Shown piece after piece: positions 1-6,461 of a DNA stretch of 18,571 nt. Position 1 is the first letter of the stretch. Every line of letters begins with the position of its first letter. The notes below the pieces were generated by a model. The model saw only the letters and a list, made by a program, of their open reading frames with translations. It ran no database searches and was not told the origin of the DNA. A program made the position numbers and the translations under genes. Source of the stretch: CAZKUB01 sp964592335 (GTDB lineage: Archaea > Thermoplasmatota > E2 > DHVEG-1); assembly GCA_964592335.1 (NCBI GenBank), contig CAZQEU010000027.1, positions 1-18,571 of the forward strand. Direction: 5' to 3'.

Positions 1-153
1 TGTAAAAAATGTATGGGTTTTATATACTAGAACCCGAAATCTTTAATCCCCTAATTTAAAAAATGTTACTTTAAACACAATATAGAAAATTTAGAACAAA
101 AAAACAATACAGAACTATTAGACAAAATATACTAGATAATTGGCTCTTAGCAC

Positions 154-1446
154 CTATGTTAATCCTTCTTTTTCTAAGATTTTAAGAATCAGTTTTATCG
201 ATTTTTCAACACCATTTGAATCCGGTAATTTTTTAGCAAGATTTTGAGCATTCTCTAAAAAATAATCATAATTATCAAAAATATCCTCGACTGATTTTAA
301 CAAACTCTTTTCATTAAAATACCTAACTGATTTTATAAAAGCTGTACCCCGCTTAACAAGCTGTTCTAGATTTAAATGCTGTTCAGACTGCATTGGATAA
401 CCAATAACTGGTTTACCTGCATAAGCTGCTGAGTAAACAGTACCCTGACCACCATGAATAATCGACAAATCTACTTTTCTATGTAATTTTCTAATTGAGG
501 GCACAAATTTTTTAATTAGCATATTATCATTTAACTTAGGTAAATCCTTTTCCTCCAATATTGAAGCATGTATAGCTATGACATTATAACCTGTCTCATT
601 CAAAGAATTTAAAATTTTAAGAAAAATATCTTTTGTACCAGAACTACCAAGAGTTAAAAGAATAGATCTACCTGGCTTTTTTAAGTGCTCTTCAATTTCT
701 TTTTGATCATCGATTTGCTCTTTATTATATCTAGCTAAGATTTCATCAAAGAAAATAATCCCAACATAATATTCATTTGGTAAAATATCTGATTTATCCA
801 TTCCTAAAAAATCAACAAAATTTGTATAAAATGTATAATCACCTCTAAATATATCAATCTCTCTTTTAATGTCAGAGACGTTGTATTTTTTAGCAGTTTC
901 TAATATAGTTTTTATGTTCATTTTACCTTCAGTTGCAGATACATACCAATTAAAAACTTTCAACTTTAATCTTTCAGGGATAAAACGAGTGAAAAGAAAC
1001 TCCGCTTTGTCAGGATATTGATTAAAATGTAAAATAACTTTTGGAGTTATATTAATCAAAGGAATACCTGCAACCCTAGCTGAAATACCACAAGCAAGAC
1101 TATTAGTAGATACGATTAGTTTTACACCGGTATTTCTATATGCAGAAAACTCTTCTTCTACATGTTCGACCAGTACTTTATTTGTTAAAGGATTTTTACT
1201 TATTCCAAATCCTGAACGCTTCCATGCACGATCAACAAAATCATCAGAATGTATAGGGTTAACCCTAATTATTTTAAAACCAAGGTCTTTGGCCAAATAT
1301 TCATATTTTCCACCATGGCTAATAAAAATTGCTTTGCCACCTATCTCTACATAGCGCTTAGCAATAGCTAAAGCACGACCTGTTTCAGCAAGATTAACAA
1401 ACAGTGGAAAAAAACCAATAAGTGGTTTTTCATTTAAATTATTCAT
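154..1446 (-). CDS. MGT/UGT-like GT-B glycosyltransferase (GT1 type)
   Basis: A 430-residue protein that looks like a two-domain GT-B glycosyltransferase of the MGT (macrolide/UDP-glycosyl transferase) group, which transfers sugar from an NDP-sugar to a small molecule or lipid. The N-terminal acceptor half begins with a Rossmann-like strand (LIGFFPLF, about 9-16) and a GRALAIAKR helix. The C-terminal donor half starts near residue 259 (GRSILLTLGSSG). It carries the donor-loop motif HGGQGT at 331-336, followed by AYAGKPVIGYPMQSEQ (341-356), which is the diagnostic nucleotide-sugar signature. No signal peptide or membrane segment is seen, so it is probably cytosolic. The start is ATG with no strong Shine-Dalgarno sequence; an A/T-rich TATA-like stretch lies at about 1488-1498. 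It lies downstream of, and on the same strand as, the SPASM radical SAM gene, but a 165-base gap with palindromes makes an independent promoter likely. Family assignment is confident; donor and acceptor are unknown. Confidence 0.85.
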   Translation of the reverse strand: MNNLNEKPLIGFFPLFVNLAETGRALAIAKRYVEIGGKAIFISHGGKYEYLAKDLGFKIIRVNPIHSDDFVDRAWKRSGFGISKNPLTNKVLVEHVEEEFSAYRNTGVKLIVSTNSLACGISARVAGIPLINITPKVILHFNQYPDKAEFLFTRFIPERLKLKVFNWYVSATEGKMNIKTILETAKKYNVSDIKREIDIFRGDYTFYTNFVDFLGMDKSDILPNEYYVGIIFFDEILARYNKEQIDDQKEIEEHLKKPGRSILLTLGSSGTKDIFLKILNSLNETGYNVIAIHASILEEKDLPKLNDNMLIKKFVPSIRKLHRKVDLSIIHGGQGTVYSAAYAGKPVIGYPMQSEQHLNLEQLVKRGTAFIKSVRYFNEKSLLKSVEDIFDNYDYFLENAQNLAKKLPDSNGVEKSIKLILKILEKEGLT

Positions 1447-1553
1447 CTTCAGCCCTAAACTGTCTCTTAATACCTAAATTAATTTTTTTATTTATATTTT
1501 CTCATAATTTTAGATAATACTACAATTTGATAAAAAGAATGAGATAGTTGCTT

Positions 1554-1576
1554 ATAAACTAAGTTTATTGCAATAA
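1554..1576. promoter_or_regulatory. Overlapping palindromes upstream of the glycosyltransferase gene
   Basis: Two perfect inverted repeats overlap in the 165-base gap. One is ATAAACT-A-AGTTTAT at 1554-1568; the other is TTATTGCAATAA at 1565-1576. They sit about 110-130 bases upstream of the glycosyltransferase start and 3' of the radical SAM stop. They could be an operator for a dimeric regulator, or a chance product of AT-rich sequence. Confidence 0.25.
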
Positions 1577-1611
1577 AAAACATGAAAATAAGAACAAAAT
1601 TATCAACGATA

Positions 1612-2889
1612 TTACTCTTTTAGCATATTATAGATATCTTTTAAATCACATTTCGTACATTTTTCAATATCTGCTATATCAAGCCCCCTATATTTTCTTA
1701 AAAGAGAAGACTTCCCCCATATTTTCTTTATAGAATCTTTTTTTATATCCCCAAGATACGATTCTGAATTTACTGAAAAAATACAAGGATATACCAAACC
1801 ATCTGGAGAAATATAAATAATTGATTTACCGACACCACATTTAATCTCTTTTTTAGAAAAAAGCTTTTTATTTGAATAAACAAAAAACTCACGTGTAAGT
1901 TCAATATACATCGAGTCTTTATATGTATCCTTTAAATCTAAAAGTTTTTTCGATAGATTCTCCAATACGTCTTTGTCAAATAATAATATTTTTTTATTAA
2001 TCAATCCTCTACCTGTATTAGTTAGTGTAGGACCTATTGTAACTTTTTTAATACCTAATTTACATAAAAAACTCATAGTCTGTTCAAGATCATTTTTGTT
2101 TGCATTTGTTACTACCATCTCTATATGTGGGACTATCCTCTCTTTAATAAGATTATTTATACCTTCTAAAGTCTTTTTATACGCCCCTTTTTTTCCGCGG
2201 TTAAAATCATGATTCTCAGGAATACAACTATCTAAACTGATTCGTATAGTTTTAATATTTTTAAAGGTAGAAAGTTTTTTTGCTACAGATTTAGTTATAA
2301 GAGTGGCATTTGTAAGTATCGATACAACTATCTCATATCTTTCAAGAATTTTTAATATCTCAAATATGTCTTTTCTAAGAAAAACTTCACCACCGCTTAG
2401 CATGATTTCCCAAGTATCAAGACTGTACAGATTGTAAAATAATTTTTTAATCTGCCCAATTGTTAATTCTCTACTTTGATCTAATCTATCAGTAGCATAA
2501 CAGTAAATACAATTTTGATTACATCTTGCAGTAATATCAAAATTTACTGTCCGTGGAGCATACTTTTTATTGGAAAATCTTGAAGGAATATCCTCTATTC
2601 TCATACTTAGTTTTTCAAGATTATCGAGTATAGTTTTAACGTCTTCTCTAGCATTTTTCTCATCTATACCAAAAAGTTTCATTATTTTAGGAATTGAACC
2701 ATCAACACCATATTTTTTAACTAACTTAATCATTTCCCATGACGTCTTTGACAAGTTATACTTTATATTTCTAAAAGGTTCATAAATTTGTATGTAATCT
2801 TCTTTTCGCCTGGTTTTTAACATATTTAAATCATCAATATCAGTATAACAAAAACTGATACTAGTTTTAAATAATTTTCTCCAATTCAC
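1612..2889 (-). CDS. Radical SAM protein with PqqD-like N-terminus and short SPASM domain
   Basis: A 425-residue radical SAM enzyme. Residues about 27-95 resemble a PqqD-like winged-helix domain, the RiPP recognition element type that binds peptide substrates. The radical SAM core starts near 113 with the cluster motif CNQNCIYC (C123, C127, C130) and has SGGE at 165-168. The C-terminus resembles SPASM: C351-GVG, C369 after YP, and C411-TKC-414. The protein then ends ten residues later, so the usual following C-x5-C-x3-C part is missing and only four of the usual seven or eight ligands are present. SPASM enzymes generally modify peptides or proteins (PqqE, AlbA, anaerobic sulfatase maturases), so peptide modification is the best guess. 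The start is GTG at 2889; ATG at 2823 (M23) would still keep both domains. It is divergent from the C45 hydrolase with a gap of about 40 bases, which suggests co-regulation. No precursor peptide is visible nearby. Confidence 0.85.
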   Translation of the reverse strand: MNWRKLFKTSISFCYTDIDDLNMLKTRRKEDYIQIYEPFRNIKYNLSKTSWEMIKLVKKYGVDGSIPKIMKLFGIDEKNAREDVKTILDNLEKLSMRIEDIPSRFSNKKYAPRTVNFDITARCNQNCIYCYATDRLDQSRELTIGQIKKLFYNLYSLDTWEIMLSGGEVFLRKDIFEILKILERYEIVVSILTNATLITKSVAKKLSTFKNIKTIRISLDSCIPENHDFNRGKKGAYKKTLEGINNLIKERIVPHIEMVVTNANKNDLEQTMSFLCKLGIKKVTIGPTLTNTGRGLINKKILLFDKDVLENLSKKLLDLKDTYKDSMYIELTREFFVYSNKKLFSKKEIKCGVGKSIIYISPDGLVYPCIFSVNSESYLGDIKKDSIKKIWGKSSLLRKYRGLDIADIEKCTKCDLKDIYNMLKE

Positions 2890-2932
2890 ATACAGATAAA
2901 TTTTTATTTATTACTTTTATTAGGATACATTG
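2890..2932. promoter_or_regulatory. Compact divergent promoter shared by the radical SAM and C45 genes
   Basis: The whole gap between the two divergent start codons is A/T-rich. TTTTTATTTATT at 2901-2912 lies about 26 bases before the plus-strand ATG (2933). On the minus strand, TAATAAAAG (complement of 2914-2922) lies about 28 bases before the GTG at 2889. Both spacings fit archaeal TATA boxes driving leaderless or near-leaderless transcripts. AGG at 2922-2924 is a possible weak ribosome binding site for the plus-strand gene. Confidence 0.4.
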
Positions 2933-4189
2933 ATGGAATGTCCTTTAATGTATAATTTTTTATACAAAGGTTTGGGAATTAAAGAAAATAGTTATCCAAA
3001 TTACAAAATTAATTATGGAGAAAACAATGTAACATTTAAGAATTTTTTTCTAAATAAAAAAAAACAAATCGTTGTAATCAAATCCAAGTCAAGACATGAA
3101 TATGGCTACAAAGTCGGTAAATATTTCAAATTAGAATATAACTTATTAAGCAAGATTATAGATATCTTGAAAAATGATATGCTAAATCATAAAATATTAG
3201 AGAGATATTTAGACAAGAAAAATTATGATTTATCTAGTAATCAAAAGTATTATGAATTTGAAGGATTATCTGATGCTACAAATATAAAAATAGAGCGTCT
3301 GATTTATTTACATAAACTCTTTCTCGTTTTATTTGGTAGCAATTGCACAAATATGCTTGCCACAGGAAAAGCTACTAAACATCATAATGCTTTTTTAATA
3401 CAAAATTTAGATGGGGGGCTTTTACTTACAATTTTAGTTCGATTATTTACTTATAAACTATGGATGAATGCAAGCTATAACTCACTGAAATATATTTATT
3501 TTGGAATACCTGTTCTTCTAGAAACGCCTATAATAAACCAAGAAGGATTAGGACATGGTCAAACAGCAACAATATGCAATAAAAAAAGATATAATAGAGA
3601 TATGAGAAGAAAAGGAGTGTATATCAATATACTTATCAGCGATACGATGAAGAAATGTAAAACAGTAAATGAAGTTTCAGAACTATGGAATAACACAAAA
3701 ATTGGTTATGGCAAAGTAGGAGATCAACTTTTACAATCAACAATGTGGTGTGATAAAAAAGGAGATATATTATCAATAGAAAATGGACCAGATTCAATTG
3801 CTACTGTTTTTAGAGATTCAACTGAAATTACCGGTGAAAAAGAAGGAATAATTTGGCATGCTCGTCATCACCAATGGCTAGATGGTAGAAAGACTGGAGC
3901 ATATATACCTAGCGAATGTTATTATTCAATATTAAATGCAAATAGAGCTAAAGAACTTCTTAAGATGCATTATGGCAACATAGATATTGAAACTTGTAAA
4001 AAAATTGCAAGTGACCACGGAAAAGAAAAAGATGATGGGTTGTGTAAACATCCAGATAGAGACAGAGCAATATTTACTTGTTGTTCATACATTATAAATC
4101 CAGAAAAAAAATTAGTATATTTAACTCATGGCTCTCCATGCAAAAGTAAATTTATTGAATATGATTTTAGTAAAAAATTTGTTTTGTAA
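2933..4189 (+). CDS. C45 family peptidase / acyl-CoA:6-aminopenicillanate acyltransferase-like Ntn hydrolase
   Basis: A protein of about 418 residues (from ATG 2933) resembling the C45 autoproteolytic family: isopenicillin-N acyltransferase, acid-ceramidase-like amidases and related hydrolases. Numbering from a TTG one codon upstream, the probable nucleophile is Cys139 in GSNCTN. It is followed by the spaced HHNAFLIQNLDG segment (151-162), matching the family pattern Cys-Thr ... (R/Q)-N-x-D-(W/G). In the family, self-cleavage before this Cys leaves a small alpha and a large beta chain and exposes an N-terminal nucleophile. The residue before the Cys here is Asn rather than the Gly of the fungal enzyme. 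There is no signal peptide, so it is probably cytosolic. ATG 2933 is preferred over TTG 2930 because both AGG (2922-2924) and the TATA spacing fit it better. The role is likely hydrolysis or acyl transfer on an amide or peptide bond; the substrate is unknown. It is divergent from a SPASM radical SAM gene, so the two may act on one product. Confidence 0.75.
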   Translation: MECPLMYNFLYKGLGIKENSYPNYKINYGENNVTFKNFFLNKKKQIVVIKSKSRHEYGYKVGKYFKLEYNLLSKIIDILKNDMLNHKILERYLDKKNYDLSSNQKYYEFEGLSDATNIKIERLIYLHKLFLVLFGSNCTNMLATGKATKHHNAFLIQNLDGGLLLTILVRLFTYKLWMNASYNSLKYIYFGIPVLLETPIINQEGLGHGQTATICNKKRYNRDMRRKGVYINILISDTMKKCKTVNEVSELWNNTKIGYGKVGDQLLQSTMWCDKKGDILSIENGPDSIATVFRDSTEITGEKEGIIWHARHHQWLDGRKTGAYIPSECYYSILNANRAKELLKMHYGNIDIETCKKIASDHGKEKDDGLCKHPDRDRAIFTCCSYIINPEKKLVYLTHGSPCKSKFIEYDFSKKFVL

Positions 4190-4305
4190 AATATTGTGTT
4201 ATTTTAAAATAAAAAGATCTTGTTTGATTTTCATTTAAACAATCAAAATCCATATTTAAAAAGATAAGTTGAGTATGATAAAAGTTTACATCAAATATAT
4301 AAAAC
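4190..4305. terminator. Convergent intergenic region with weak hairpin and T-runs
   Basis: This 116-base A/T-rich gap lies between convergent genes. TTTGATT (4223-4229) and AATCAAA (4241-4247) can form a 7-bp stem with an 11-base loop, and short T- and A-runs surround it. It is a plausible bidirectional transcription end; no gene is seen. Confidence 0.3.
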
Positions 4306-5652
4306 TCAAGAACTTTTTAAAAAATCTTTTTTAAATCCAGTGGAAAAAAGAGCTTTGTAATAATATAGCTTTAATTCAAAAGGTTTAATTCCAGGTGTAT
4401 GTAAAACTATATTGTATAGATTATATTTAAGCCAATTTTTGGTTCTCAAAAGACTATTTCTCTCTGCAAATTCATAAATTTTTGTACCCGGATAAGGAGT
4501 GAGAAAAGAAAAGTTACTCCGACCTAAATCAAGTTTTAAAGCAAAATCAATAGTTTTATTAATCATATCTCTAGTCTCACCAGGTACGCCAATTATAAAG
4601 TGTCCATTAACCTTCAAACCATAAGCTTTAGCGTTTTTAACTGCCTTAAAAGAATCTTCAACTTTAAACCCTTTACATAAAAAATCTAGAATCTTTTGAA
4701 CACCCGATTCAAAACCAAAAAAAACTGATTGACAACCTGAATTTTTTAAAGAATGAGCAATTTCTTTATTAAATAAATTAACACGTGAATTACAAGAATA
4801 TCCTATATCAATCTTTTCTTTTTTTATTAATTCACCTATTCGCTTAACCCTCTCTTTATTTATTGTAAAAAATTCATCTGAAAATTCAATGTATTTTCTT
4901 TTATATTTATCCACTAAAAATTTTAGTTCTTCTACAACTTTTTCGGGTTTTCTCATAATTATGTTGTTGCCCCATATCACGCGTGATGAACAGAAAGAGC
5001 AATTATACGGGCAACCTCTAGAAGTTAAAATATTTCCTGAAAGTTGTATACTTATATTTTTTTTATCTAGAGCATCACCCTTAATTTTTGCTAAATATTT
5101 TTCCATTGGTAAAAGATGGTATGCTGGTAAAGGAAGATCGTCAAGATTTTTAATTCTAACCCTAGGCCCATTATCAACAATCCGATCACCACATCTATAA
5201 ACAATGCCCTTTACTTCAGAGTATTTTATCTTTTTCTTTTTTTCTAATAATTCTACAAAAGTTTTTTCACCTTCACCTTTAATAACAACATCAACATAAG
5301 GACATTCTAATAAGAGTTCTTTTGCCAAAGCTGTTGGATGAGGTCCACCTAATAAAGTAAGACAACCAGGTAGGTTTTCTTTAACATTCTTTAATATTTT
5401 CAAAGAATCATATACTGCCTGAGTAGAAGAAGAAACACCAACTACATCTGGCTCAAAACTTTTTATCTGATTATAAATATCCCCCTGGTTGTAGTTCATT
5501 GCCAATGAGTCTATAATCTTTACATTATGACCTGCTTCCTCAAGTGATGATGCCAAATAAGCTAAACCTAACGGAGGAGAAGTAATACCTCTTCTTAATA
5601 TTTGTAAAAATATTTGGTTTGATATTGGAGGAAAACATAGGACTATTCTCAT
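4306..5652 (-). CDS. B12-binding-domain radical SAM protein
   Basis: About 448 residues from the chosen start. The N-terminal cobalamin-binding-like Rossmann domain (1-135) shows RIVLCFPP, SPPLGLAYLASSLEEAGH, DVVGVSS, LLGGPHP and IKGEGE, typical of BchE/HpnP-like proteins. The radical SAM cluster motif is CPYNCSFC (C214, C218, C221), followed by FFGFESG and LTPYPGT in the Elp3-like core. Members of this class perform methylations, ring formations and C-C couplings, including archaeal lipid reactions such as Grs and Tes; the substrate cannot be read from sequence. The open frame extends to an ATG at 5736, but ATG 5652 is preferred. The family normally starts with the (K/R)-I-hydrophobic strand exactly there, the 28 extra residues match nothing, and a TATA box at 5676-5683 would lie inside the extension, correctly placed for a leaderless transcript from 5652. 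It is not closely related to the two B12 radical SAMs at the right end. It lies convergent to the C45 gene. Confidence 0.85.
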   Translation of the reverse strand: MRIVLCFPPISNQIFLQILRRGITSPPLGLAYLASSLEEAGHNVKIIDSLAMNYNQGDIYNQIKSFEPDVVGVSSSTQAVYDSLKILKNVKENLPGCLTLLGGPHPTALAKELLLECPYVDVVIKGEGEKTFVELLEKKKKIKYSEVKGIVYRCGDRIVDNGPRVRIKNLDDLPLPAYHLLPMEKYLAKIKGDALDKKNISIQLSGNILTSRGCPYNCSFCSSRVIWGNNIIMRKPEKVVEELKFLVDKYKRKYIEFSDEFFTINKERVKRIGELIKKEKIDIGYSCNSRVNLFNKEIAHSLKNSGCQSVFFGFESGVQKILDFLCKGFKVEDSFKAVKNAKAYGLKVNGHFIIGVPGETRDMINKTIDFALKLDLGRSNFSFLTPYPGTKIYEFAERNSLLRTKNWLKYNLYNIVLHTPGIKPFELKLYYYKALFSTGFKKDFLKSS

Positions 5653-5675
5653 ATCTTTTACCAATAAGTTTATTC

Positions 5676-5683
5676 TATATATA
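5676..5683 (-). promoter_or_regulatory. TATA box for the B12 radical SAM gene
   Basis: TATATATA on the minus strand is centred about 28 bases upstream of the ATG at 5652. This fits an archaeal TATA box with transcription starting at or within a few bases of the start codon. It supports choosing 5652 over 5736. Confidence 0.45.
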
Positions 5684-5764
5684 CTAAACGGCATTAAGTT
5701 TAGGAACGTATAAAAAACCAGATATTCTCGGCACAATTATATTATAGATAAAGTCAATATTTTT

Positions 5765-5780
5765 AAAAAATTGAAAGAAA
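5765..5780 (-). terminator. T-rich terminator after SRP RNA
   Basis: Just past the SRP RNA 3' end the transcribed strand reads TTTCTTTCAATTTTTT, ending in a six-T run (5765-5770). This is the usual oligo-T signal for archaeal transcription termination. Confidence 0.5.
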
Positions 5781-5792
5781 TGTGGTTTTTTA

Positions 5793-6118
5793 GCGGGTGT
5801 GAAAACACCGCGAGTGGGTGCACGTGGCATCTATTGACTACCCAAATACCTTCTCGACCCCGTTAACCCTTCGAGCATCAGCAGTCTATGGTAAGGCTGC
5901 TCACTTCCGTGCCTAACCCGATTTCCACAGTGAAGATGATCATATAACCCTCCAGCTATATGGGTTCATCACCTCTGATCCCAAAGGACAAGGTCTCATT
6001 GTCGGCAAATGGATCAATAAATGCTCGACGCATCGCCTCTTGGCCTCAACCTCAGCATGAAGACGATTTCTGATAATAGGGAACGCCTACCTCCCCAGTC
6101 TATTCCACACCTATCGCC
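5793..6118 (-). ncRNA. Archaeal signal recognition particle RNA (7S RNA)
   Basis: About 326 nt that binds SRP19 and SRP54 and directs nascent membrane and secreted proteins to the membrane. Helix 8 lies in the complement of 5891-5920: GTTAGGCACGGAAG then TGAGCAGCCTTAC, with the GGAA tetraloop (5905-5908) and the asymmetric AGCAG side recognised by SRP54. The 5' domain (complement of about 6064-6098) has GGGGAGG, GGCGTTCCC and a following AGAAATC, matching the archaeal helix 3/4 region. Helix 1 closes the molecule: 5' GCG-ATA-GGTGTG (6106-6117) pairs with 3' CACACC-CGC (5793-5801) with ATA bulged. G+C is about 50% in 5821-5880 against roughly 30% around it, typical of a structured RNA. Ends are set by helix 1 pairing and could be off by a few bases. 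Confidence 0.93.
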
Positions 6119-6131
6119 AAACAAATATTTT

Positions 6132-6386
6132 TTACAGTGATCTTTTAATAATCACAAATAGATTTCTAAAGAACTGAAAGAATATAAGAGCTACTGCAAT
6201 GGCCATAAAGGCTACATCTCTTGTTACATACATCCAGTAGTCGCCACCGAATCTCCCATAATCTATCGAGTCTTTAACCAGTAAATAAGTAAACAGTGCA
6301 ACGATGAAAAACAATACGATATTCAGATAAACAGACATCTGGTACCATTTTTTCTTACTAGTCTGACGAATCATATTTTCAACCAT
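6132..6386 (-). CDS. Small hypothetical membrane protein with two transmembrane helices
   Basis: An 84-residue protein from ATG 6386; I do not recognise the family. A basic N-terminus (MVENMIRQTSKKKW) is followed by two hydrophobic helices (VYLNIVLFFIVALFTYLLV, then VAFMAIAVALIFFQFF) separated by an acidic/Gly/Tyr-rich loop (KDSIDYGRFGGDYW), and a basic end RNLFVIIKRSL. By the positive-inside rule both ends would face the cytosol. An upstream in-frame TTG (6410) would add eight residues, but AAGGAG (6396-6401) lies nine bases before the ATG and decides the start. It lies between DP2 and the SRP RNA on the same strand, its stop only 14 bases from the RNA's 5' end, so the RNA's promoter must overlap this gene's 3' end. 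Low-complexity chance is unlikely given the clear ribosome binding site. Confidence 0.65.
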   Translation of the reverse strand: MVENMIRQTSKKKWYQMSVYLNIVLFFIVALFTYLLVKDSIDYGRFGGDYWMYVTRDVAFMAIAVALIFFQFFRNLFVIIKRSL

Positions 6387-6395
6387 AGATATAAA

Positions 6396-6401
6396 CTCCT
6401 T
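6396..6401 (-). promoter_or_regulatory. Shine-Dalgarno AAGGAG deciding the start of the small membrane protein
   Basis: AAGGAG on the minus strand lies nine bases upstream of ATG 6386. It would fall inside the coding region if the upstream TTG (6410) were used, so it supports the shorter 84-residue protein. Confidence 0.6.
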
Positions 6402-6461
6402 ACTAATCAAGGCATATGATTACAATAATATTTGAAAGTTATGCTTAAAACAACTATTTTT

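Noticed and set aside
1..153. GGGTT/AACCC inverted repeat (15-19 and 31-35) around TTATATAC, considered as an operator or promoter of a gene left of the window.
   Set aside because: A 5-bp stem is too weak and no downstream gene is visible on either strand; otherwise I see nothing in this stretch.
1488..1583. 31-codon minus-strand ORF in the gap before the glycosyltransferase, considered as a RiPP precursor.
   Set aside because: It has no ribosome binding site, overlaps the palindromes and the promoter, and its composition is what AT-rich DNA gives by chance.
1583..1624. 13-codon plus-strand ORF (MKIRTKLSTILLF).
   Set aside because: It is too short, overlaps the 3' end of the radical SAM gene, and has no supporting signal.
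2930..2932. TTG as start codon of the C45 gene.
   Set aside because: The next codon is ATG with better spacing to AGG and to the TATA-like tract; the difference is only one residue.
5653..5736. N-terminal extension of the B12 radical SAM from ATG 5736.
   Set aside because: The 28 extra residues match no family feature, the TATA box for the gene falls inside them, and the canonical first strand begins at ATG 5652.
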